The notes under the pieces are model-generated. The model searched no databases. It was not told the DNA's origin and saw only the letters and a list, made by a program, of their open reading frames with translations. A stretch of DNA of 64,000 bases from Mycobacterium sp. E1747 (GTDB lineage Bacteria; Actinomycetota; Actinomycetes; Mycobacteriales; Mycobacteriaceae). The translations under genes and the position numbers were made by a program. Where the stretch lies: NCBI RefSeq assembly GCF_001667775.1, contig NZ_LZJI01000104.1, positions 1 to 64,000 on the forward strand, in the 5' to 3' direction. Numbering within the stretch: the first letter of the stretch is position 1; the number at the start of each line of letters is the position of its first letter. Shown here piece by piece: positions 43,187 to 50,965 of this stretch.

Positions 43187-44755
43187 TCAGCCGCGCTCAC
43201 GGGCAGGCTCCCCTTCCGAATAGTGTTGTTTAACCTCTCGTCGCAACAACTTTCCGACTTGACTCTTGGGAAGCGGCCCATCGTGGATGTAGACCCGCTT
43301 GGGAACCTTGTAGGGGGCTAGGCGTTGTTTGGCGAATTGCACCAGTTCTTCCGGGATGAGGGTGTGTCCCGCCCGAGACACCACCACAGCGGTGACCGCC
43401 TCCCCCCAGTGGTCATCCGAAAGCCCGACGACAACCGCCTCAGCGACACCCGGATGGGCGCCGATGACCTTTTCAACTTCTGCCGGCCAGACATTGAATC
43501 CGCCGGTGATGATCAGATCGTCGTGGCGATCCACCAGGTGTAGGTAGCCTTCGTCGTCCCAATAGCCCACATCGCCCGAGCGCACCCAACCGCCGTCGAG
43601 CGTCTTGCTCGCCGTAAGTTCATCATTTTTCCAATACCCGACGAACCGGTTGTCACCGCGGCTGACGATCTCCCCGATTTCATCGACGGCGCAATCCTTT
43701 TCATCCTCGTTGAGGATGCGTACCTCCACGTTATAGATCGGCCGTCCTGCCGAGGCAAGGCGTGCTGGTGGCTCGCCGGCGAAGACATGGTCTTCGGGTT
43801 CGAGCACGGCAAGCACCATCGGTGACTCGCTGTGGCCGTAGACCTGTGTCAGGATCGGGCCGAACGCGTCAATCGCCTCTGTGATGCGCCGCGTCGCAAT
43901 CGGCGCGCCACCGTAGTAAATGCGGCGAAGCGATGAAGTGTCGTAGTCGGTGCGGGAGGGGCAGTCCAACAGCACATTGAGCGCCGTGGGGATAGTGAAG
44001 AGCGAGGTGACCTTCTCCCGTTCGATCACCTCGAGCACAGCTTCCGCCTTGAAGTCGAAGGCCGGCATGATGACCTGCCGCGCTCCGCGCATCCACCATG
44101 TCGACAACAGCATCCCGGCGGCATGTGACAGCGGATGAAAGTGGCACAACACGTCGTCGCGACGCACATCGAGCGACAGCAGCATGTTATTGATCATGCC
44201 CATCACGCTGCGGTGACTCATCAATACGCCCTTGGGCAGGCCGGTGGTCCCCCCGGTGAAGCGGATCGCATAATGGTCGTCAGCCGCCAGCGAAATCCCG
44301 AGCGGCGCAGTGTCATATCGGGCGATCAGGGACTCGTAATCTTCGCACCCGGCGGCGGCGTCGATCTCCACCACAGTCAAACCGTCCGCGGCGGAGCCCA
44401 TCTCGTCAAGAGCGGCGCGTATTCGGGGCAGTGCTTCGGGGCTGGCGACAATGACCCGCAGGTCGGTGAACTCGATGTAGTAGCGGATGTCTTGGGTCGA
44501 AGCGGCGACCAGCATGGGCACCCGGACTGCACCGGCCTTGGCGACGGCCCATTCGGTTTCGAGAAACTCGACCCGGTTGCCGATGCTGATACCGACACGA
44601 TCGCCCTTGTTCACCCCGAGCTCGATAAGTGCGCGCGCCAGCGCATTGGCGCGCGCGTCGACCTCCCCGTAGGTACGGCTAACCGCGGGTGTCGTCACCG
44701 CGACACGGTCGCGGTGACGTCGGCTGCTCCACTCCAGCGCTGCGACGAAGTTCAC
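43187..44755 (-). CDS. AMP-forming acyl-CoA synthetase
   Basis: A 522-residue ANL adenylate-forming enzyme. The P-loop-like motif is FTGGTTGLPKG, the A5 region is QVYGHSES, and the C-terminal hinge and lysine region ends PLPKSQVGKLLRREVKQHY. The first position of the usual TSGTTG is G, which occurs in relatives. It converts an acid to its CoA ester. The GTG start at 44755 overlaps the stop of a 41-residue ORF (GTGA), which is itself two bases from the EthD-like gene, so all are in one operon with the P450. Confidence 0.9.
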   Translation of the reverse strand: MNFVAALEWSSRRHRDRVAVTTPAVSRTYGEVDARANALARALIELGVNKGDRVGISIGNRVEFLETEWAVAKAGAVRVPMLVAASTQDIRYYIEFTDLRVIVASPEALPRIRAALDEMGSAADGLTVVEIDAAAGCEDYESLIARYDTAPLGISLAADDHYAIRFTGGTTGLPKGVLMSHRSVMGMINNMLLSLDVRRDDVLCHFHPLSHAAGMLLSTWWMRGARQVIMPAFDFKAEAVLEVIEREKVTSLFTIPTALNVLLDCPSRTDYDTSSLRRIYYGGAPIATRRITEAIDAFGPILTQVYGHSESPMVLAVLEPEDHVFAGEPPARLASAGRPIYNVEVRILNEDEKDCAVDEIGEIVSRGDNRFVGYWKNDELTASKTLDGGWVRSGDVGYWDDEGYLHLVDRHDDLIITGGFNVWPAEVEKVIGAHPGVAEAVVVGLSDDHWGEAVTAVVVSRAGHTLIPEELVQFAKQRLAPYKVPKRVYIHDGPLPKSQVGKLLRREVKQHYSEGEPARERG

Positions 44756-44877
44756 CGGACCACCCAGCCATGAAGGAGGTGACCCTGGTCTGCGGCGCCA
44801 TACTCGCGTGACACCCAGACGTGCTCGTAAATCCCGTCTTTCACCGAAAACGACGGCATTGGACCGTACGCCGACAT
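44752..44877 (-). CDS. 41-residue small protein between EthD-like and acyl-CoA synthetase genes
   Basis: This frame is too short for ordinary ORF calling. The ATG at 44877 lies two bases after the EthD-like TGA, and its own TGA overlaps the GTG start of the acyl-CoA synthetase (GTGA). The product begins MSAYGPMPSFSVKDGIYEHV and ends LLHGWVVR. It contains several aromatic and histidine residues but no known motif. The exact packing on both sides strongly suggests it is translated. I do not recognise a function. Confidence 0.62.
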   Translation of the reverse strand: MSAYGPMPSFSVKDGIYEHVWVSREYGAADQGHLLHGWVVR

Positions 44878-44879
44878 TG

Positions 44880-45260
44880 TCAGTTCCCTCTGGTCAGGCC
44901 GTTCGCCGGCAGCTGGCGGTCAGCGTCGGCAAGCGGTTGCAGCGGCCGAAACCAGTACCGCCGCACATGGCTGACGCTGTCGGCGAAGGGTCCAAAACCA
45001 TCGGTGGCCAATGCGGTGATCTCCGGGGAGTGCATAGCCGCCTCCGACTCGACCTCATAGAACGCCCAGTAGGTGGCAAGGTCGAGGGGCTGGGTTCCGA
45101 CTCGCTCAGCCGTATAGCGCTGACCGGAAATCACACCAGGGCACTTCAATATCGCGGGTAGGTGGTCCGTGTCATACCAGCGGTTGAAGTCCTCTTCGCG
45201 CTCAGCTCTCACGTTGACACACAACGCGAAAACCAGCGGAGCACCTTGATTCTGTGTCAT
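44880..45260 (-). CDS. EthD-like / dimeric alpha-beta barrel protein
   Basis: A 126-residue protein with the pattern EEDFNRWYDTDHLPAILKCPG typical of small dimeric alpha-beta-barrel proteins (EthD-like or DUF4286). Such proteins accompany P450 and monooxygenase systems, but their roles are mostly unknown. Its ATG at 45260 shares a base with the P450 stop (TGATG). It is the second gene of the P450 operon. Confidence 0.8.
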   Translation of the reverse strand: MTQNQGAPLVFALCVNVRAEREEDFNRWYDTDHLPAILKCPGVISGQRYTAERVGTQPLDLATYWAFYEVESEAAMHSPEITALATDGFGPFADSVSHVRRYWFRPLQPLADADRQLPANGLTRGN

Positions 45261-46468
45261 CAGTCGGCCGCCTTCAACTCAAGATGTAATTCTTTGAGCG
45301 CCCGCATGCTCGTCAACGTGGTGTCGTGCGTGTAGTCGTTCTTGGGCGACAGCCGGATATCGCGGAACCGCGAGAACATCGCCTCCAGCGCGACCTCGCC
45401 CTCGACGTGGGCCAGCGGCGCCCCGATGCAGCGATGGATTCCCAGTCCAAACCCCAAGTGCTTGGCCAAGTTTGGACGGTTTGGGTCGAATTGAGTGGGG
45501 CGCTCGAAGGTGCTCTCGTCACGGCTGCCCGACTGCCAGGCCAGAAACACGCGCGTGCCGGCTGCGAGCTTGACCCCCGCGATCTCTACATCCTCGGTGC
45601 AGACCCGCGGCCCGTAAGTGGCAGGCCCGTCCTTCCGCAGTGACTCATCGAGCACCTTTTGCAGGTAACGATGATTGCTGAGTTCCCCAGGATCGTCCAT
45701 ATTGACCACTTCAATCAGCGACTGGGCAATCAGATAGGTGCTCGTCTGGGCGCCGACGACAAGCAGGCGCACGTAGTTGGCCATTTCGTCGACCGTGAAC
45801 AGCGACCCGTCTTCTTTGGGGCTATTGACGAACTCGCTTAGCGCATCCCCGTTGGGATGCTCGCGGCGATCGACTACCAGGTCCCCGCAAAAGTTCATGA
45901 AATCGACGAAACTCGCGACCAGGTCAGGGTCTGCACCTTCGGGGTTGGGATGGTGCAGATTCTTGTCGAACAGGTCGAAATATTGTCCGGCCCAGGTATC
46001 GAGTTGCTGGTGCATTTCACGCGGGACGCAGAGCAGGCTGCCCATCACCCAAGCCGGAAACGGCTTGGCGAAAGCAGAAATGAACTCGACTTCCGCTTGG
46101 CCAACAAACTGATCGATGAGCCGGTGGGCTTCTGCCTCCAGCCCCTGGCGCATCTCGCGCAGCCGCTTGGCCGATAAGAGATGGAGATGAGCAGCCCGGA
46201 TTGCCCTGTGTTCGGGCGGATCGGTGCCGGTCAAGTCCGGCATTGTCCGGTAGCGTTGGCCCGGATAGCTTTCCAGCGAGGCGCGTCCCTTGCTGGAAAA
46301 CAGCTCGGGGTGTCGCACCACGTATTCGATGTCTTCGCGCCGTGTCACTAGGTAGACGTCGCGCGACGGCACTGCGAACACAGGCGATTCTGTCCGCAGA
46401 GACTCGAAGAACGGGAACGGGTCCTCCAGCATCTCCGCCGACCCGAATTCAACGCGCTCTCCGCTCAC
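45260..46468 (-). CDS. Cytochrome P450 with atypical I-helix (Gln at acid position)
   Basis: A 402-residue soluble P450. ExxR is E275-SL-R278, and the heme loop FGLGIHRCIG (340-349) has the ligand C347. The oxygen-activation motif usually reads [AG]Gx[DE]T[ST]; here it reads VGAQTS (238-243), so Gln241 replaces the acid while Thr242 is kept. A few P450s with unusual chemistry lack the acid. The ATG/GTG start is at 46468, and the gene heads a unit with EthD-like, 41-residue ORF and acyl-CoA synthetase genes. A TCAAC palindrome lies about 373 bp upstream. Confidence 0.92.
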   Translation of the reverse strand: MSGERVEFGSAEMLEDPFPFFESLRTESPVFAVPSRDVYLVTRREDIEYVVRHPELFSSKGRASLESYPGQRYRTMPDLTGTDPPEHRAIRAAHLHLLSAKRLREMRQGLEAEAHRLIDQFVGQAEVEFISAFAKPFPAWVMGSLLCVPREMHQQLDTWAGQYFDLFDKNLHHPNPEGADPDLVASFVDFMNFCGDLVVDRREHPNGDALSEFVNSPKEDGSLFTVDEMANYVRLLVVGAQTSTYLIAQSLIEVVNMDDPGELSNHRYLQKVLDESLRKDGPATYGPRVCTEDVEIAGVKLAAGTRVFLAWQSGSRDESTFERPTQFDPNRPNLAKHLGFGLGIHRCIGAPLAHVEGEVALEAMFSRFRDIRLSPKNDYTHDTTLTSMRALKELHLELKAAD

Positions 46469-47455
46469 AGCAATTCTCTCCTTTGAGTGCTATCAGGCGT
46501 GGTTCTCGGTCGATGCTGCGAAGAAGACAGCGAGATCCGACGGCACCGAGAAGTGGGTGGGATTGGCGCTGTTATCGGACATCGCCAAGTCAGGGGGCTT
46601 GTGGCGGGCTGTGTGGCACGCCAAGTCCCTATCAATCGGGCCGAAACCGTCACCGCATGCTTCCCGAGTAACAGTCCTGAGCTCCTGTGGTCTTTGTCAA
46701 GTTCCTTGCCGACTGCACTCCCCTGCGTCGCGTTGGACCATCCGATGGGACGGTGTCCCGGGTCCGCAAGACCGCCTGCCAGGGTCGGCCCAGTCGCAAA
46801 GAGAGGCACATGCTCAACGTAATTCCTTGATTCTCTTTCGTCAACACTAGTGCTGATATTTTGTGCCCTTGCCCTTGCCGCTGGCAGCGGGGTCAACGTA
46901 TCCGGCGCCCGGAGCGACGACGATTGCCAGCGGAACCCAGGCGCCGCCTTCTTTGCGTGGGGCTGGCGGGTCCCCGATGTGGCATCTCGAACGGTGAAAG
47001 ACGTGATGGTGCGTGGACACAGCAGTGGGGCCATCGGGCCGGTGAGCTTGACCCCGATTACGGCCTTCGCCATCAGGTGCCGCCCTCACCGCCGAACTCA
47101 TTGACACGCATCCCGAGGCACTGCCCAAACGCGGGCGACCATCCTCTGCGCCGGTTCCGCGGTTTCCCCACCCGACCAGGCCGACTGTCGCAGACACCCG
47201 GTCAGCTAGGACGTCGACCTCCGATCCACCACGTGTGTTTGCCCCGGCCGCCGCAGAATTCGCGTGGATTCTTCGAGCGATGTTCCGGCTGGCCACAGCC
47301 GGACACCGACTGCAACGCCCAGTTAGAGATCGGATCAGGCCCGTCAAACGATCTTTCACGGCAGCCGACCGATTCTGCTGAGCATGCCGGCGACCCTTTT
47401 GGCCGGCGACGGACCTCCCGCCCCTGGTTCGAGGGAGAACGCGATGCGCGGCCGG
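46469..47455. other. Long intergenic region without confident gene
   Basis: A 987-bp stretch between the P450 start and the flavin reductase end. It holds the TCAAC palindrome at 46841-46856. Open frames cross it on both strands, including a 202-codon minus frame, but none has a recognisable domain or a convincing ribosome site. The sequence may contain a decayed gene, a long 5' leader for the P450, or an unannotated RNA. Confidence 0.45.
46841..46856. promoter_or_regulatory. TCAAC-type palindromic operator, site 9
   Basis: TCAACA-CTAG-TGCTGA, one arm mismatch. It is identical over 18 bases to site 7, 12 kb away. It lies 373 bp upstream of the P450 start at 46468. Confidence 0.62.
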
Positions 47456-47971
47456 TCAAGACGCTGGGCGCAATAGCCGATAATCCCCACCGAAGAAGAT
47501 CAGCGGACTGCGCTCATCGGCGGCCGACAGGCGCCGAACCGCTCCGACGGCCAAGAAATGGTCGCCGACGGCGGTGACATCGGTGAGGTCGCATTCAATC
47601 CAGGCCAGCGCGTCGCGTAGCAGCGGCGCGCCGCCATGGCCAGGCTCCCAATCAAGGCCAGCAAAGCGATCGGCCCCCTTCCTCCCGAAGAGCCCGCAGA
47701 CCTCACTCTGATTGTGCGCCAGCACGTTCACTGCGAACGCCCCCGCGTTTTGGATGCGTGGAAACGTCGTCGAACTCTGGTCAACGAAAAAGCCGACGAG
47801 CGGCGGCTGAAGCGAGATCGACGTAAAAGAGCCGATGGCCATGCCGACCGGCTCCCCGTCAAAGGCTGTGACCGCCACCACGCCGGTGGGGAAATGACCG
47901 AGGACGCGCCGGAATTCGGACTCAGCATTGACTCCGAGCGATTCAGTGGACCAACTTGTCATGTCCTTCAT
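47456..47971 (-). CDS. Flavin reductase (HpaC-like)
   Basis: A 171-residue flavin reductase-like domain. FRRVLGHFPTGVVAVTA, FTSISLQPPLVGFFVD, FAVNVLAHNQ and a late SPLIFFGGDYRLL are typical of NAD(P)H:flavin oxidoreductases that supply reduced flavin to two-component monooxygenases. A partner could be the LuxA-like LLM at 37950. The start is uncertain: ATG 47971, ATG 47962 (AAGGA too close), or a longer frame to 48076. I chose 47971, which lies 24 bp from a perfect palindrome. Confidence 0.84.
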   Translation of the reverse strand: MKDMTSWSTESLGVNAESEFRRVLGHFPTGVVAVTAFDGEPVGMAIGSFTSISLQPPLVGFFVDQSSTTFPRIQNAGAFAVNVLAHNQSEVCGLFGRKGADRFAGLDWEPGHGGAPLLRDALAWIECDLTDVTAVGDHFLAVGAVRRLSAADERSPLIFFGGDYRLLRPAS

Positions 47972-47994
47972 GATAAGCGGGTGCGACGGCATGG

Positions 47995-48010
47995 TCAACG
48001 GAGTTGTTGA
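47995..48010. promoter_or_regulatory. TCAAC-type palindromic operator, site 10
   Basis: TCAACG-GAGT-TGTTGA, perfect 5-bp arms, 24 bp upstream of the flavin reductase start chosen here. Confidence 0.68.
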
Positions 48011-48250
48011 CAACGGTCGTGTCCGCCTCGAACAGAGCGCGCTGTGGTCTGCCGTTCGCATCAGTTGGCTGGTCACCGAACTTGTAACGTCGCCCGCAGC
48101 ACTTTGAACAAACGTGCCGCTAGCCGGCCACGCAGCACGAGGGTGCTGATAACGGTAGGCAGTGGCAGCGGGCGCAAGGCCTCGTCACGTCTCGATACCT
48201 CGACGTGTTGCCATCCACTCGAAGACCAATTTGCGGACGGCTGCCAACAG

Positions 48251-49891
48251 TCAGCGTTTAGCCGTCTCCAGCATTTCGGCGATTCCTACGAATTTGACTC
48301 GGGGCCGCGATTCCTGTGCGCCGCGCTCGCGTTCGGCGCGGTCGATGGCTCGCCAACCCCGCCAGTCCACTGGGTCGACCCCGCGCCGTCCCAGCAGTTC
48401 CTGCAGCTTCGTGCGATCGTTGGCATCGCGTGCCAGCTTGCCACTGTCGAAATCCTGCCAAATTTGGGCCACAGTCTGTTCAGCGCAGCTTCGATTCGTT
48501 CCGATCACTCCCCGCGGGCCGCGCTTGATCCAACCGGTCACATACACACCAGGCAGCGGTTCACCGTCTTCGCCAAGCACCCGGCCGGATTGGTTAGGTA
48601 TCGTGCCGGTCGCCGGATCGAAAGGCAGGCCCTCGATCGCCGAGCCGCGGTAGCCGATCGAGCGCAAGACCAACGGTGTCTCGATCAATTCGCTGTCGAT
48701 GTCGGGATCGCCAGGTACCAGTCCTCCTGACTCGTCGAAGCGGTTATTGACCACCCGCAGTCCAGTCACCTTGTCATCACCGACCACCTCCACTGGCGAT
48801 GTGAAGTAGCGGAATATGATGCGCTTGTTGTTTGGATCCGGTGTGCGCGCAGCGTATTCACGAGCAATCTCAAGCTTGAGTAGCGCCTCAACGTTGTCGT
48901 CGGCTGCGGCGTCGAAGCCCTCAGTTTCCACGATGACATCGATCCCGGGCAGATGCCCCAATGCCGCAAACTCTCCGACCGAATAAGCGGCCTCCCGGGG
49001 GCCGCGGCGTGCCACGATCACCACTTCACGAACGTTGCTGTGCGCCAATGCCTGAACCGCATGCTCGGCAATGTCGGTCTTGGCCAGCGCCTCTTGGCCC
49101 AACAACAAGACTCGCGCCACATCCAACGCCACATTGCCGTTACCGACAATCACCGCCCGCTCCGCTGACAGGTCAAACACGTCGTCAGCATGATCGGGAT
49201 GCCCGTTGTACCACGCCACGAAATCGGCGGCCGCATAACTCCCAGCCAATTGCTCACCTGGGATGCCAAGGTTCCGGCTATGTGAGGCGCCGACGGCATA
49301 GATCACCGCGTGGTGATGGGCCACCAGGTCCTCGTGGGTCAGATCACGTCCGACCTCCACGTTGAGGTGGCAACCAAACCGGGGGCTCATGAAGACGGGC
49401 TCAAAGATGTGAACCACCGACTTGGTGAGCTGGTGGTCCGGCGCTACCCCGGCCCGAATCAATCCGAACGGAGTCGGCAACCGCTCGAACAGGTCGACCT
49501 CTACGCCATCGACGCGCATCAACTCGCCGGCGGCATAGCACGCCGCCGGGCCTGCACCCACGATCGCAACGCGCAGCGACCCCGGCTCCACCGAGGCGTG
49601 ATCAACACCGTGAGTCGTCGTGCTTGTCGCCAAGGGATGGCGCTCGAAGTACCTGGCATTGATGTCGCGGAACCGCTGCAATTCGGGCGGCAGATCCTCG
49701 GCGTAGTAGATCGCATCGACTGGGCACTCCTCCAAACATGCCCCGCAGTCGATGCACTCCACCGGATCGATGTAGAGCATCTCGGTATCGGTGAACTCTC
49801 CTTGACCCGCCACCGGGCGAATGCAATCCACCGGACATACCGGGACGCAACTTGCGTCTTTACAGCAATTTTGCGTAATCACGTACGCCAC
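48251..49891 (-). CDS. fprB: Ferredoxin-ferredoxin:NADP reductase fusion (FprB-like)
   Basis: A 546-residue fusion. Residues 1-60 are a 7Fe/8Fe-type ferredoxin domain with cysteines 9, 10, 15, 19 and 23, and a second set in CIDCGACLEECP (46, 49, 52 and 56). From about 105 it is a glutathione-reductase-like ferredoxin-NADP reductase with VAIVGAGPAACYAA, the NADP site VGNGNVALDVARV, and a GWIKRGPRGVIGTN end. This is the FprB architecture, which passes electrons from NADPH to ferredoxins and P450s. It should support the two P450s in the window. Its divergent partner at 50345 shares two palindromes. Confidence 0.92.
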   Translation of the reverse strand: MAYVITQNCCKDASCVPVCPVDCIRPVAGQGEFTDTEMLYIDPVECIDCGACLEECPVDAIYYAEDLPPELQRFRDINARYFERHPLATSTTTHGVDHASVEPGSLRVAIVGAGPAACYAAGELMRVDGVEVDLFERLPTPFGLIRAGVAPDHQLTKSVVHIFEPVFMSPRFGCHLNVEVGRDLTHEDLVAHHHAVIYAVGASHSRNLGIPGEQLAGSYAAADFVAWYNGHPDHADDVFDLSAERAVIVGNGNVALDVARVLLLGQEALAKTDIAEHAVQALAHSNVREVVIVARRGPREAAYSVGEFAALGHLPGIDVIVETEGFDAAADDNVEALLKLEIAREYAARTPDPNNKRIIFRYFTSPVEVVGDDKVTGLRVVNNRFDESGGLVPGDPDIDSELIETPLVLRSIGYRGSAIEGLPFDPATGTIPNQSGRVLGEDGEPLPGVYVTGWIKRGPRGVIGTNRSCAEQTVAQIWQDFDSGKLARDANDRTKLQELLGRRGVDPVDWRGWRAIDRAERERGAQESRPRVKFVGIAEMLETAKR

Positions 49892-50044
49892 AATTACCCC
49901 CTAACCGCGGAGCGTCCCGATTTTGCACACGCCGCCACGCTAGGGGCGCATCATCGTCAAAGTCCTTGCACACATAACCCGTCGAGTTCGCGGCGCTTGT
50001 TTGCCGGGCTAACGCCGCACTCGATGCCAGTCGCACGTTATCCT

Positions 50045-50060
50045 ACAACACCTATGTTGA
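50045..50060. promoter_or_regulatory. TCAAC-type palindromic operator, site 11
   Basis: ACAACA-CCTA-TGTTGA, one arm mismatch. It is 63 bp from site 12, close to six DNA turns. Confidence 0.58.
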
Positions 50061-50107
50061 CTACTGTCCATCTCCTGGCTTCAGCTAGCAGATCGCTTAA
50101 CAGATTG

Positions 50108-50123
50108 TCTACGACAGTGTTGA
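50108..50123. promoter_or_regulatory. TCAAC-type palindromic operator, site 12
   Basis: TCTACG-ACAG-TGTTGA, one arm mismatch, in the same divergent region as site 11. Confidence 0.5.
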
Positions 50124-50344
50124 CGGTTGTCGCTCACGACGATAGCGTTGGCCATAGCGTCGGATGATGCTTCGTCGAAGCCCAGATAACTGACCATTTG
50201 CCCGCGGCCGTGGGAATCGAGGGTGGAGTACCGGTAGGTTCGCTGGAGGGTGGGCGCCGGCAGGTTCCCAGCGCGAAGCCCAATGTGGCCCGGCCGAGCG
50301 ACCGTGGTGTACTGCGACGGATCCGCGACTAGTTAGGAGCGACT

Positions 50345-50644
50345 ATGCTTTTCATCGGATTTGTGACAATTGATTCGCACGATCGTCCGCGACCCGAGGT
50401 TGCGGCTAAAGCGCACAAATGGTGGAACGAGAATGAGCGCCCCAGCGGCCTCAACATCTTGGCCGCATATGGAGCCGTCGGCACAAGCACTCCTGACGTG
50501 CTCGTATTCGAAGCGGCCGATAACTACGACATCCAGAAGATGGTGGACTTTTGGGCCCCGGTCGCCATAGATGTCCATCCGGCGATCGACCTGTTGGAGC
50601 ACTGGCGTGCGCACGGAATGGATGTCCCGCGTCAAGCTAGTTGA
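50345..50644 (+). CDS. Small DUF3303-like protein
   Basis: A 99-residue protein with MLFIGFVTIDS at the start, an EVAAKAHKWWNENERPSG helix and VLVFEAADNYDIQKMV. The layout suggests a DUF3303-like dimeric alpha-beta barrel. No enzymatic residue can be assigned. The ATG at 50345 follows AGGAGCGACT. It diverges from fprB and shares two operators, so it probably belongs to the same regulon. Confidence 0.72.
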   Translation: MLFIGFVTIDSHDRPRPEVAAKAHKWWNENERPSGLNILAAYGAVGTSTPDVLVFEAADNYDIQKMVDFWAPVAIDVHPAIDLLEHWRAHGMDVPRQAS

Positions 50645-50965
50645 CCGGATTTGGGTGGCCCCCGGCTGCCGCGCATCTGCTTCGCTATGGGGTCTGCGCA
50701 AACTGAAAAGCTAAGCGCAGACTACGATCTCGGTGGACTTCTATCCATCCCGATGGTTATGCACTGAGCAACTAATAACTAGTGCAGCCCTCGCGGTGCC
50801 GAGTGGTGCCGAAAGGCAGTCCTCGTTTCATGCGCACCCGGCGCCGGCCAGACACGGACCGTGCGACTAGCTCGGGATTGCGCAACGGGGAAACCGGGGA
50901 GTAGGCCTCGGCGCTAAAGCAGGCTCTCGTTACGATGCCACGTTCCCGTGATCCTCAGGCGGTGG
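50645..50965. other. Intergenic region, nothing recognised
   Basis: A 321-bp convergent gap between the DUF3303-like gene and the HyuA gene. No frame, repeat or clear terminator hairpin was seen. Confidence 0.4.

Larger units (their letters stand above)
49892..50344. promoter_or_regulatory. Divergent promoter region of fprB and DUF3303-like gene
   Basis: A 453-bp gap with two TCAAC-type palindromes (sites 11 and 12), no open frame with a ribosome site and no recognisable gene. It reads out toward the fprB gene on the left and the 99-residue gene on the right. Confidence 0.5.

Noticed and set aside
46814..46830. TCAACG...CTTGA next to site 9
   Set aside because: Spacing is 17 rather than 16 and the arms do not match the palindrome.
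46465..47073. 202-codon minus-strand open frame upstream of the P450
   Set aside because: It has no recognisable domain, runs through an operator and a proline/arginine/serine-rich shadow composition, and competes with other long frames on both strands.
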